A stretch of DNA of 23,920 bases from DAXETY01 sp051155755 (lineage in GTDB: Bacteria > Desulfobacterota > Desulfobacteria > Desulfobacterales > SG8-13), in assembly GCA_051155755.1 (NCBI GenBank), contig DAXETY010000133.1, positions 1 through 23,920 of the forward strand. The letters run 5' to 3'. A program made the translations under genes and the position numbers. A model generated the notes under the pieces. It saw only the letters and a program-made list of their open reading frames with translations. It had not been told where the DNA came from and ran no database searches. This document shows, piece after piece, positions 6,456 to 13,658 of this stretch (positions are counted from its first letter, which is position 1; each line of letters starts with the position of its first letter).

Positions 6456-7553
6456 ATGAAAACATACGATGTGAATGTTAGAGGTTTCGCCCCGCTCATA
6501 TCGCCGGACGAATTCAAAGATCAGATCCCCATGACCCGGCAGGCAACCGAAACCGTGGTTGCGGGACGAGGCGTGATCCAGGACATCATTCGCAGGCGCG
6601 ACCCGCGCCTGCTGGTGATTACCGGTCCGTGCTCGATCCATGACGAGAACGCTGCGCTGGAGTACGCCCGCCGACTTCTGCGGCTCCAGGAGCAGGTACG
6701 CGAAACCCAGTACCTTGTGATGCGGGTTTACTTCGAAAAGCCTCGCACCAATGTGGGCTGGAAAGGTCTGATCAATGACCCCAATCTGGACGGTACCAAT
6801 GACATCGTGGCGGGATTGATCCGGGCCCGTAAACTTTTGCTGCAGATCACGGAAATGGGTCTGCCGACGGCCACGGAAATGCTCGACCCGATTACTCCGC
6901 AGTACATCGCCGGAATGGTCTGCTGGGCGGCCATCGGTGCCCGGACCACCGAATCGCAGACGCATCGCGAAATGGCCAGCGGTCTGTCCATGCCCGTGGG
7001 ATTCAAAAACTGCACCGACGGCGGACTGACCACTGCGGTCAACGCCATGATCGCGGCGGCATCCCCCCAGAATTTTTTGGGCATCGATCCGCACGGTCGC
7101 AGTGCCATCGTTCAGACCACCGGCAACCCGGACACCCACCTGGTGCTGCGCGGGGGACGCAGGCCCAACTATGACTCGGTGAGCATCCGGGAGGCCGTGG
7201 GCCTGCTGCGCGACAAAAGGCTGCCGGAGGCGGTACTGGTGGACTGTTCGCATGCCAATTCCCGCAAAAGGTACCAGGAACAGGCCGTGGTCTGGAAAGA
7301 TGTGATCAATCAGCGCATCGACGGCAATCAGGCCATTATCGGACTGATGCTCGAAAGCAATCTCGAAGAAGGCCGGCAGGAAATTCCGGAAAGAATCGAG
7401 GACTTACGCTACGGAGTATCCATCACCGACGCGTGCATATCCTGGGAGAGCACCGAACAACTGGTGCGCTCGGCCCACGATCAACTGCACGCCAACGGAA
7501 CGGGGAAGTGGCAGGGTGCCGCGGCCATGGCCGGCACGCGCTATCGCACCTAG
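6456..7553 (+). CDS. aroF: 3-deoxy-7-phosphoheptulonate (DAHP) synthase, class I
   Basis: This 365-residue cytoplasmic enzyme condenses phosphoenolpyruvate and erythrose 4-phosphate, the first step of the shikimate pathway. It aligns by eye along its whole length with E. coli AroF/AroG. Visible motifs are GPCSIHD (57-63), LVMRVYFEKPRTNVGWKGLI, GARTTESQTHREMASGLSMP, the metal-site VDCSHANS and the C-terminal YGVSITDACISWE. The length equals the type I-alpha family. A clear AGGAG stands eight bases before the ATG. It is the only gene behind a leader peptide rich in Tyr codons, so it is probably the tyrosine-regulated isoenzyme; the symbol aroF is chosen on that basis. Allosteric sensitivity of the protein itself cannot be read with certainty. 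Confidence 0.95.
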   Translation: MKTYDVNVRGFAPLISPDEFKDQIPMTRQATETVVAGRGVIQDIIRRRDPRLLVITGPCSIHDENAALEYARRLLRLQEQVRETQYLVMRVYFEKPRTNVGWKGLINDPNLDGTNDIVAGLIRARKLLLQITEMGLPTATEMLDPITPQYIAGMVCWAAIGARTTESQTHREMASGLSMPVGFKNCTDGGLTTAVNAMIAAASPQNFLGIDPHGRSAIVQTTGNPDTHLVLRGGRRPNYDSVSIREAVGLLRDKRLPEAVLVDCSHANSRKRYQEQAVVWKDVINQRIDGNQAIIGLMLESNLEEGRQEIPERIEDLRYGVSITDACISWESTEQLVRSAHDQLHANGTGKWQGAAAMAGTRYRT

Positions 7554-7569
7554 CGATCGTCAGCGTCGT

Positions 7570-8010
7570 TCAACCGGAGTTGCGGCTGGGGCAGTCGTGC
7601 TCGCCGGTGATGAAAGGCTTGATATCGACAACCGGTGTGCCGTCGTACATGTCGATTCCCTTGACGCGGATCGAAGCGCCCCTGCGTTCGACCACCTCCA
7701 GGACCGAAAGACCGATGGGGTTCGGCCTCTGCGGAGAACAAATGCTGAAAACGCCCATGGGCCGTCCCTTGTGAGGCGGGGTCTGGGTTAAAAAAGACGG
7801 GTCGAAGGCCGGGCTGCGGTCGAAATAAAACAATACGATGATGCACTGGCCGGATTCGATATCCTGCAGTCCCCGGCGGTAGGGTTCGAAAATTTCGATC
7901 ATTCCTTCGACATCGGACACCGACCAGTGCCGAGGAATGTCGCCGTCATTTACCGCCGTTCTTACCACCCCGATGGATGTGAGTTCGATGTGACGATGAT
8001 CGACTGTCAT
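7570..8010 (-). CDS. TrmO/TsaA-type tRNA methyltransferase homologue
   Basis: This is a 146-residue member of the TsaA/YaeB beta-barrel family (TrmO), which methylates N6-threonylcarbamoyladenosine at position 37 of tRNA using S-adenosylmethionine. Family signatures are seen in ELTSIGVVRT near the N-terminus, then HKGRPMGVFSICSPQRPNPIGLSVLEVV and VKGIDMYDGTPVVDIKPF. It lacks the C-terminal extension of E. coli TrmO (about 235 residues) and is like the short bacterial and archaeal forms. It therefore may act on tRNA or have a related role. The ATG at 8010 follows a GAGGAG site. It is convergent with the DAHP synthase gene with only 16 bases between the stops. Confidence 0.88.
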   Translation of the reverse strand: MTVDHRHIELTSIGVVRTAVNDGDIPRHWSVSDVEGMIEIFEPYRRGLQDIESGQCIIVLFYFDRSPAFDPSFLTQTPPHKGRPMGVFSICSPQRPNPIGLSVLEVVERRGASIRVKGIDMYDGTPVVDIKPFITGEHDCPSRNSG

Positions 8011-8123
8011 AAGGCGCTCCTCAATCGCTGCCGCTGAAAAGTAACACGCGCGTTTGCCTGGAGCAAGCGAATCTGCTACGCTTTTTTTCCTGGATGCTAC
8101 ATGCCCTGCCGGAAAACGACGCC

Positions 8124-8612
8124 ATGAAGGAAGAAAAACACATTCTGACGATGCTGGTGGAAAACGAACCGGGCGTCACCGCCCGGGTTTCCGGGCTTTT
8201 TGCCAGCCGCAGCTACAACATCGAAACCATCTGCGGTGCCCCCACAGCCAATCCCAGCATGTCCCGCATCACCATCACCACCCGGACCAACCCGGAGCAG
8301 CTCGAACAAATTCTCAAGCAGCTGCGTCGCATGATCAATGTCATCAAAGTCCGGGATATGACCGGGAAAGAAGCGGTCAAGCGGGAAATGGTCCTGATTT
8401 GTGTCCAGGCCGAACCGGAACAGCGCTCGGAAATTCTTCGGATCGCCGAAACCTTCCGCGCCCGCATCGTGGACACCGGGGCCAGCCACTACATACTGGA
8501 AACCACCGGCCGTCAGGAAAAAATTGATGCGTTGATCGCCCTGCTCGAACCGATGGGCATTAAAAAACTGGCCCGCTCCGGCGTGCTGGCTTTATACCGG
8601 GAACCGGATTGA
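8124..8612 (+). CDS. ilvN: Acetolactate synthase small (regulatory) subunit
   Basis: This is the regulatory subunit of acetolactate synthase (valine, leucine and isoleucine pathway). It binds and activates the catalytic subunit and confers feedback inhibition by valine. The N-terminal ACT domain is at about residues 5-78 (ILTMLVENEPGVTARVSGLF, then RSYNIETI). The C-terminal domain has the typical EMVLICVQ, a helix and DTGASHYILETTG, and ends in LARSGVLALYRE. The 162-residue length is normal. The start is uncertain: ATG 8124 fits the family, while ATG 8094 adds ten unconserved residues. No catalytic subunit gene is adjacent, which is unusual since the two are often paired. IlvH would be an equally valid name. 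Confidence 0.92.
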   Translation: MKEEKHILTMLVENEPGVTARVSGLFASRSYNIETICGAPTANPSMSRITITTRTNPEQLEQILKQLRRMINVIKVRDMTGKEAVKREMVLICVQAEPEQRSEILRIAETFRARIVDTGASHYILETTGRQEKIDALIALLEPMGIKKLARSGVLALYREPD

Positions 8613-8657
8613 CGCAGCGCATTTTTTAAATTTGAACCGCTCAATATGGGATTTGTT

Positions 8658-9419
8658 ATGCGCAGAGTGATCTTCAATCAGAAAGGCGGGGTCGGCAAAA
8701 CGACCATCGCCTGCAACCTGGCGGCCCTGAGTGCGGCCGGGGGCAAGTCCACGCTGCTGGTGGACCTGGACCCCCAGGCCAATTCCACCCGCTACCTGCT
8801 GGGAGACGGTGTGGTCGAACCCACCCTGGTGAACTATTATAAGGAATGCCTTGCCGTTACCTTCTTTCCCAAAGGCCCGGAACCGTGCGTGCATGCGACC
8901 GCCTTCGAGCGGCTGTCGATTCTGCCCGCCGCCGAGGAGCTCGGTGACCTCATGAGCCGCCTGGAATCCAGGTACAAGATCTACAAGCTGCGCGAAGCAC
9001 TCGATGCGCTGGATACCTTCGAAGCGGTTTACATGGACACGCCTCCGGCAATGAATTTTTATACCCTTTCGGCGCTGATTGCCGCCGACCGCTGTCTGAT
9101 ACCCTTCGACTGCGACGAGTTCTCCCGCCGCTCGCTCTATCGATTGATGGACCACGTGCAGGAAATCCGACAGGATCACAACCCGGAGCTCGAAATCGAA
9201 GGTATCGTGGTCAACCAGTTTCAGCCGCGGGCCCGGCTCCCGCGGCAGCTGGTGTCCGATCTTAAGGCCGAGGGCATTCCGGTGCTGGCCCATCAGCTTT
9301 CATCGACGGTGAAAATACGGGAATCCCACCAGCGGTCGCAACCTCTTGTTCACCTGGCGCCGAAGCATAAAGTGTCCCGGGAGTTCCAAGCGCTGTTTCA
9401 GGCACTGGAAAACAAGTGA
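8658..9419 (+). CDS. Orphan ParA/MinD-family ATPase
   Basis: This 253-residue deviant Walker-A ATPase is of the ParA type. Residues 9-16 are KGGVGKTT, the A' segment is LLVDLDPQANST and Walker B is YMDTPPAMNF. A later segment, GIVVNQFQPRARLPRQLV, and the end KVSREFQALFQAL match the family. Such proteins polymerise or form gradients on DNA to partition chromosomes, plasmids or protein cargo. No N-terminal DNA-binding domain and no parB gene are present, so cargo positioning or a stand-alone role is as likely as DNA partition. The ATG at 8658 is preferred over 8646 because it places the first strand at residue 3; neither has a strong site. Confidence 0.88.
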   Translation: MRRVIFNQKGGVGKTTIACNLAALSAAGGKSTLLVDLDPQANSTRYLLGDGVVEPTLVNYYKECLAVTFFPKGPEPCVHATAFERLSILPAAEELGDLMSRLESRYKIYKLREALDALDTFEAVYMDTPPAMNFYTLSALIAADRCLIPFDCDEFSRRSLYRLMDHVQEIRQDHNPELEIEGIVVNQFQPRARLPRQLVSDLKAEGIPVLAHQLSSTVKIRESHQRSQPLVHLAPKHKVSREFQALFQALENK

Positions 9420-9469
9420 TCGGCCGGTCCGGCTGGACCGTACCGGCGGCGACCCGAACCGGAATCGAA

Positions 9470-9600
9470 TCAACAACCACCCGCGAAGCGGGTGGCTTGA
9501 ATGTTCTTCCTGCGGCAATCGCCGCTGGCAAGAAAGGACAGAAACACGTTTGGGCTTCGATCTTGAACTTGCAGTAGAACCCGGTTTGGGCAAAAATCAG
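9470..9600 (+). ncRNA. Dispersed structured element, copy B (HEARO/omega-RNA-like)
   Basis: This is the full-length copy. It has a constant head (CAACAACCACCCGC, loop GAAG, GCGGGTGGCTTGAAT), then a second hairpin (TTCTT/AAGAA plus GCGGC/GCCGC around AATC). A constant 3' tail follows: GGGCTTCGATCTTGAACTTG, then ACCCGGTTTGGGCAAAAATCA. The head and tail also occur in copy C and the first half in copy A. From memory the order of elements resembles HEARO RNA, the guide RNA of IscB elements; no nuclease gene is near. It fills the gap between the ParA gene and the small membrane protein gene. Confidence 0.55.
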
Positions 9601-9663
9601 CGGGAAAAGGGGCATTTCTGGACGGAGACCAGCGAAGCGCCGATTGCCGGAGGTGGCTAAATC

Positions 9664-9930
9664 ATGGGACTGCTCGAATTTGCACTGATCGTTTCCATTG
9701 TCATCGCGCTTTACAACTTCCAGCAAATCAAGTCCATTTTGAAGGACAAGGGGTATGTGGTCAGTGCCTTCAGCGGTTGGCTCCAGGACTACCGGCGATT
9801 TAAAGGATTGATTCCCAAAGAATCCGACCGGAAGGTCCAAGTCAAATATCAACAGATCCTCAACGGGCTGCTCTTTTCCCTGATCGGTGTGGGGTTGTTT
9901 GCCTTCATGATTCTGCGTTCGTATTTGTGA
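9664..9930 (+). CDS. Small membrane protein, two predicted helices
   Basis: I do not recognise this 88-residue protein. The first hydrophobic helix spans about residues 3-19 (LLEFALIVSIVIALYNF) and the second about 68-86 (LLFSLIGVGLFAFMILRSYL). Between them lies a basic cytoplasmic-type loop (KSILKDKGYVVSAF...RRFKGLIPKESDRKVQ). A hairpin topology with both ends outside the basic loop is likely. The ATG at 9664 has GGAGGT about nine bases upstream. It follows structured element B and precedes a methyltransferase gene by 97 bases on the same strand. Confidence 0.75.
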   Translation: MGLLEFALIVSIVIALYNFQQIKSILKDKGYVVSAFSGWLQDYRRFKGLIPKESDRKVQVKYQQILNGLLFSLIGVGLFAFMILRSYL

Positions 9931-10027
9931 TGCCCGCCGGGGTGCTGCATCCCAACGGCGATACCTGCCTTCCGCATTGGATGTCGCCCGAGATACCGTG
10001 GGCCCTTTGATTTGAAAAAGAGCCGTC

Positions 10028-10666
10028 ATGGGTGATTTTGACGAACCGGAAAGCAACGAAATCGAGAAAATCAACCGCCGTCAGCGGGAATTGTTCGACG
10101 ACATCGTGCACGTGTTCGAGCCGCCGCTGCCGGAAGGCGTGCCCGAAAGGTTGGAGGCCATCGTGGCCGCCGGCGCGATTGCACCCGGAGAATGCGTCCT
10201 GGACGTTGGCAGCGGAACCGGCATTCTGATTCCATTGATACAGGCATACCGTCCAGGGTGCATATATGCCTGCGATCTGTCCGGCAAAATGCTCGAACAA
10301 TTAAACCGTAATTATTCGGGTGTAAAAACCGTCCAGGCGGATGTGCGTGAGCTCAGCCTGCCGGATGCCAGTGTCGATGCTGCGTTTTTAAACGCCTGTT
10401 ATCCCAACATCGCCGATAAAAACGGCGCTCTTGCCAATATCGCACGGATGATGAGAACCGACGGACGAATGGTGATCAGCCATCCGCTTGGAAAAGCTTT
10501 CATCGAATCGCTGCGAAAACGGTCTCCCTTTCCGCTGGATGACTTTCCGACCGAACCGGAAGCGAAACGACAGCTCGCCCATTTCGGTTTTGTCGTACGA
10601 CGCTTTGTGGACGATCCGGAACTGTATCTGCTGGTCGCGGTCAAAATGGGCGCCGAGCCCTCTTGA
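10028..10666 (+). CDS. Class I SAM-dependent methyltransferase
   Basis: This is a 212-residue methyltransferase of the Methyltransf_11/25 type. Motif I is VLDVGSGTG (57-65), motif II is the acidic IYACDLSGKMLEQL, motif III is VQADVRELSLPDASVDAAFL and a post-motif NIARMMRTDGRMVISH follows. It is therefore a soluble Rossmann-fold enzyme that uses S-adenosylmethionine; the substrate is unknown. The N-terminal FDDIVHVFEPPLPEGVPERL segment probably caps the active site. The ribosome binding site is weak (AAGAG). It is followed by a hairpin at 10682-10714 that may terminate the transcript. Confidence 0.85.
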   Translation: MGDFDEPESNEIEKINRRQRELFDDIVHVFEPPLPEGVPERLEAIVAAGAIAPGECVLDVGSGTGILIPLIQAYRPGCIYACDLSGKMLEQLNRNYSGVKTVQADVRELSLPDASVDAAFLNACYPNIADKNGALANIARMMRTDGRMVISHPLGKAFIESLRKRSPFPLDDFPTEPEAKRQLAHFGFVVRRFVDDPELYLLVAVKMGAEPS

Positions 10667-10681
10667 CAGGTCCCAAAAAAT

Positions 10682-10722
10682 ACACCGCAATTACCTCAAA
10701 GGCGCTTGCGGTGTTTGTATTT
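10682..10722 (+). terminator. Candidate terminator after the methyltransferase gene
   Basis: ACACCGCAA (10682-10690) pairs perfectly with TTGCGGTGT (10706-10714) around a 15-base loop and is followed by TTGTATTTG. The stem is good but the T-tract is interrupted. Confidence 0.5.
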
Positions 10723-10834
10723 GCATTACTCCGGTGGTTGCCGCTGTCGAAAAGCCGAAGCACGCCTGCCCTTCCATATCGAACCGGCAGCAGGTGACGC
10801 CCGCTCAAGGGCAAAAATCAGTCAAACCCTGATT

Positions 10835-11122
10835 TTATTTCTCGACCACCGAGTCCACCCTTACGGTGAGCTGGCCGTCGGCCTCTTCGACACTGCCCTT
10901 CATGGTCACCATCTTGCCGACCAGCGCCGAAAGGTCCTGCTCACTTTCGATATGATAGCGCTTGCCCCCGGATCGAATGTAGAACCCGCTGTCGTCGGCC
11001 GCTTTCTGAATCGCGCCACGCAGTTCGATGCCCTTTGCCCCGCCGGCCTGCTGGCAGGCCGGTACCGCCATGATGAAAAACGCCAAACACAACAGACAGA
11101 CAATGGATTTCCAAGCTTTCAT
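10835..11122 (-). CDS. Small lipoprotein, possible OB-fold
   Basis: This is a 95-residue predicted lipoprotein. The signal MKAWKSIVCLLCLAFFIMAV ends in a lipobox-like VPAC with Cys at residue 23, giving a mature part of about 73 residues. The mature part reads IELRGAIQKAADDSGFYIRS, then VGKMVTMKGSVEEADGQLTV. This pattern of short strands with a GxV and KGxV core looks like a small OB-fold of the bacterial periplasmic type. The fold is an inference and no function can be named. AAGGAG lies six bases before the ATG at 11122, which decides the start over longer open frames. It is convergent with the upstream methyltransferase gene. Confidence 0.75.
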   Translation of the reverse strand: MKAWKSIVCLLCLAFFIMAVPACQQAGGAKGIELRGAIQKAADDSGFYIRSGGKRYHIESEQDLSALVGKMVTMKGSVEEADGQLTVRVDSVVEK

Positions 11123-11254
11123 AACTGACTCCTTCGAACACCAGAAAATTAAGGACATTGCGGGTTTCGAAAGTGCAGCGAAACGCTCTTCGAATCGAAT
11201 CAGCCAGAAACAAGACGGGCTGAGACGATTGCCTCCGCCACTTTTCCCCTTCAC

Positions 11255-11565
11255 CCAGTAATCGTTGCTTCGGATGGAGCAAAATCAATGCCAGCCGGTC
11301 AGCGATTGAAATCCCCCGGCCGGCAATGCCGTCTTTTGAATGAAACCCCCTATTATCGTAAGGCATTTGCCCTTGAATCGAATTGGAAATGAAGCCCGCA
11401 TGCCGTTTGGATGCCGGCGTGCAAAGAATCTCGAGTTCTATTTTAATTTCGGCCCGGAAGCACCGGTTCTGATATCCAGGCCAAGTCGCACGAAGCGCAA
11501 ATGCCCGATAACCGGTTCTAATGCCGGCATGGATCGGATGCATCCGACCGGCTGGGTCGGCTGAC
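11255..11565. other. Intergenic region with palindromes, no gene seen
   Basis: No convincing coding frame lies between the lipoprotein and metallo-hydrolase genes. Near its right end are the palindromes ATGCCGGCAT (11521-11530) and TCGGATGCATCCGA (11534-11547) and a 6-bp hairpin CCGACC/GGTCGG (11544-11549 with 11555-11560). All stand directly upstream of the candidate promoter at 11566. Confidence 0.5.
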
Positions 11566-11594
11566 TTGTCGAACACCACCGGGATATTTATGAT
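11566..11594 (+). promoter_or_regulatory. Sigma70 promoter of the metallo-hydrolase gene
   Basis: TTGTCG (11566-11571) and TATGAT (11589-11594) are separated by 17 bases. Initiation near 11601 would give a short leader that includes the GAGGAAGGGG ribosome site. Confidence 0.6.
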
Positions 11595-11635
11595 CTGTTT
11601 TAAGCGTTTAAAATTTTCCGAGGAAGGGGACAAAC

Positions 11636-12244
11636 ATGATCATCCGACAACTGCAAATCGGACCGATGGATAATTTCACCTACATCGTCGGCTGCGAAGA
11701 GACCGGCAAGGCCATGGTCATCGATCCCGGGCCCGACCCGCAACGGATTGTATCGGAGGCGGAAAAACAGGGGCTCGATATCGCGCTGATCGTCAACACA
11801 CACGGCCACGGCGATCACACCGCCGGCAATACAGCGCTAAAGGAAATCACCGGAGCGAAAATCGTCATTCATTCGAAGGATGCGAAGGCTTATCCCCGGG
11901 CGGATGTTCAACTCACCGACGAGACCCGCCTCAGCGTGGGGGAGATTACCTTTACCGTGATTCACACGCCCGGTCATACGCCCGGCGGCATCTGCCTGTA
12001 TGCGGAAGGCAACCTGTTCACCGGTGACACGCTTTTTGTGGGCGACAGCGGACGTACCGATCTGCCCGGAGGCAATCGTCCGACCCTGGGCGCTTCCATT
12101 CGCCGGCTGATGGTGCTTCCGGACGACACCGTCGTCTGGCCGGGCCATGACTACGGTCCCACCCCCAGCTCGACCCTGCACTGGGAAAAGCGCCACAACG
12201 TCAATGCGCGTGAATACGGATACAAAGTGACGGATGAATGCTAA
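11636..12244 (+). CDS. Metallo-beta-lactamase-fold hydrolase (glyoxalase II/YcbL-like)
   Basis: This is a 202-residue soluble hydrolase with a complete binuclear metal site: His56, His58, Asp60 and His61 (THGHGDH), His114 (HTPGH), Asp131 (FTGDT) and His171 (WPGHDYGP). The SGRTDLPGG segment after the bridging Asp is typical of the YcbL and hydroxyacylglutathione hydrolase-like group. It probably hydrolyses thioesters such as S-lactoylglutathione; a persulfide dioxygenase-type role is less likely, because the metal site is the full two-metal set. The ATG at 11636 follows a strong GAGGAAGGGG. A good promoter lies just upstream. It is convergent with the MscS gene with 12 bases between the stops. 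Confidence 0.92.
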   Translation: MIIRQLQIGPMDNFTYIVGCEETGKAMVIDPGPDPQRIVSEAEKQGLDIALIVNTHGHGDHTAGNTALKEITGAKIVIHSKDAKAYPRADVQLTDETRLSVGEITFTVIHTPGHTPGGICLYAEGNLFTGDTLFVGDSGRTDLPGGNRPTLGASIRRLMVLPDDTVVWPGHDYGPTPSSTLHWEKRHNVNAREYGYKVTDEC

Positions 12245-12256
12245 AAGGCTCGATCA

Positions 12257-13342
12257 TCAGCGGCCACCGGTCCCAGCCGGGGCCGACTTGATGTAGACAT
12301 CCCGCTGGGGAAACGGTATTTCGATGCCTTCCCTCACAAACCGTTTGTAGACCTCGGTGTTCAACAGGTGGGCCACCCGCCCGCGCAGCACCGGTCGCTC
12401 CACCCAGCAAAGCAGTTCGTGATCGAGGCTCGAATCGCCGAAGCCCCGGAAACGCACCCGCGGAGCCGGCATCTGGCGGACTTCGGGCTGGCTTGCAGCC
12501 ACCGCCATCAGCACCGCGTGCACCTTGTCGATGTCCGATCCGTAGGCCACTCCCACCTTGATGCGAATTCGGTAGGCTTCGTGGGGACCGCCGGCCTCGT
12601 TGGTGATCTTGACGTTTCCCATGATCGAGTTGGGCACCGTGATCTCCACATCGTCACGGGTGAGCATGCGCGTGCTGCGAATGCCGATGTGGGTCACCTC
12701 GCCCCGCTCACCGGATTCCAGAACGATAAAATCTCCGAGCTTGTAGGGAGCATCGGCCAGTATGAACACACCGGCAAACAGGTTGGCCAGCGTGTCCTTG
12801 GCGGCAAACGAAATGGCCAGACCCAGAATACCGGCGGATGCCATCCAGGCGGTGACGTTGATGTTCCAGGCCAGCAGCACGAAGTACAGGGCCAGCGCCA
12901 CCACCAGGATCATCAACAAATTGTTGAACAGCGGCAGGGTGCGTTCCTGGATCAGGGTAAACCGGCTGTCATCCCGACTGACCAGGCCGATGAGCAGTTT
13001 CAGAAACCGGGCGGCGGCCATCGCCCACAGGAAAATGGCCACCGTCTTCAATCCGCTCAGCGTTACGAAATTCACGGTCGGGGAAAATTCCAGCCGATCG
13101 GTGGCCAGCGCCAGGCCGAAAAGCACAATGCTGACAAAGATGGGCTTGTGAAAAATATCCAGAAGTTGGTCGTCCAGGGTAAATTTGGTTCTCTTCAGCA
13201 GGCGTTTGAGGACCCGGGTCATGATCATGTCCACGATTTTGGCCGCGGCGGCAAAAAGCACGATGATCAATAGGGCCTGCAGGTACGGGTTGGGGGCGAT
13301 CCGGGCGATCATCTCCAGCAGCTGATCTTTTTTCAGATCCAT
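12257..13342 (-). CDS. MscS-family small-conductance mechanosensitive channel
   Basis: This is a 361-residue inner-membrane channel that opens under membrane tension and protects against hypo-osmotic shock. There are four or five hydrophobic segments. The last is the pore helix WMASAGILGLAISFAAKDTL, followed by NLFAGVFILADAPYKLGDFI, the MscS signature. The cytoplasmic beta domain follows (VLESGERGEVTHIGIRSTRM, then VEITVPNSIMGNVKITN), and the alpha/beta domain ends with VREGIEIPFPQRDVYI, also typical. AAAGGA lies before the ATG at 13342. Compared with E. coli MscS (286 residues) it has one or two extra N-terminal helices, common among homologues. Confidence 0.95.
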   Translation of the reverse strand: MDLKKDQLLEMIARIAPNPYLQALLIIVLFAAAAKIVDMIMTRVLKRLLKRTKFTLDDQLLDIFHKPIFVSIVLFGLALATDRLEFSPTVNFVTLSGLKTVAIFLWAMAAARFLKLLIGLVSRDDSRFTLIQERTLPLFNNLLMILVVALALYFVLLAWNINVTAWMASAGILGLAISFAAKDTLANLFAGVFILADAPYKLGDFIVLESGERGEVTHIGIRSTRMLTRDDVEITVPNSIMGNVKITNEAGGPHEAYRIRIKVGVAYGSDIDKVHAVLMAVAASQPEVRQMPAPRVRFRGFGDSSLDHELLCWVERPVLRGRVAHLLNTEVYKRFVREGIEIPFPQRDVYIKSAPAGTGGR

Positions 13343-13658
13343 GGCGGTTCCTTTGGCTGTACTCGGTTAGACAAATGGTTTCGGCCGGGTGCTCCCGGAA
13401 TCCTATAGCATGAATTTCACGGCAGCCAAAGCAACGCTCGCCGGTCTCACAGCGGTGGGTTCCGGTCGCACGAAATTCCTTGTCGACTCAACGCAGGCCT
13501 GGCATTCCGATTCCCCTGTATTACGTTTTCTGTCAGCTATTGCGGATTCTATTTGGAAACGACAAGGGAGGACCGCAGGCGAGCCTTTGGTTTGTTACAG
13601 CAATCACCGCCGGCATACCGGAAGGCGGGCGCAACCACCGATGAAAAGGATGAACTCC
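13343..13658. other. Intergenic region between mscS-like and aldo/keto reductase genes
   Basis: This 316-base divergent region contains no family-like coding sequence. A frame is open from 13389 into the reductase gene, but it has no ribosome site and the encoded residues resemble no reductase N-terminus. An 8-base inverted pair TTTGGCTG/CAGCCAAA stands about 70 bases apart near its left end. I saw no convincing promoter. Confidence 0.5.

Noticed and set aside
8066..8090. Hairpin AAGCG/CGCTT with T-run before ilvN as an attenuator
   Set aside because: The stem has only five pairs with a nine-base loop, and no leader peptide rich in Val, Leu or Ile codons is present.
12368..13273. Plus-strand open frame of 301 codons opposite the MscS gene
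   Set aside because: Low-complexity His/Gln-rich translation opposite a clear MscS protein; no ribosome site.
13389..13658. N-terminal extension of the aldo/keto reductase by 90 codons
   Set aside because: No ribosome site, no family match, and an excellent AAAGGA stands before the ATG at 13659.
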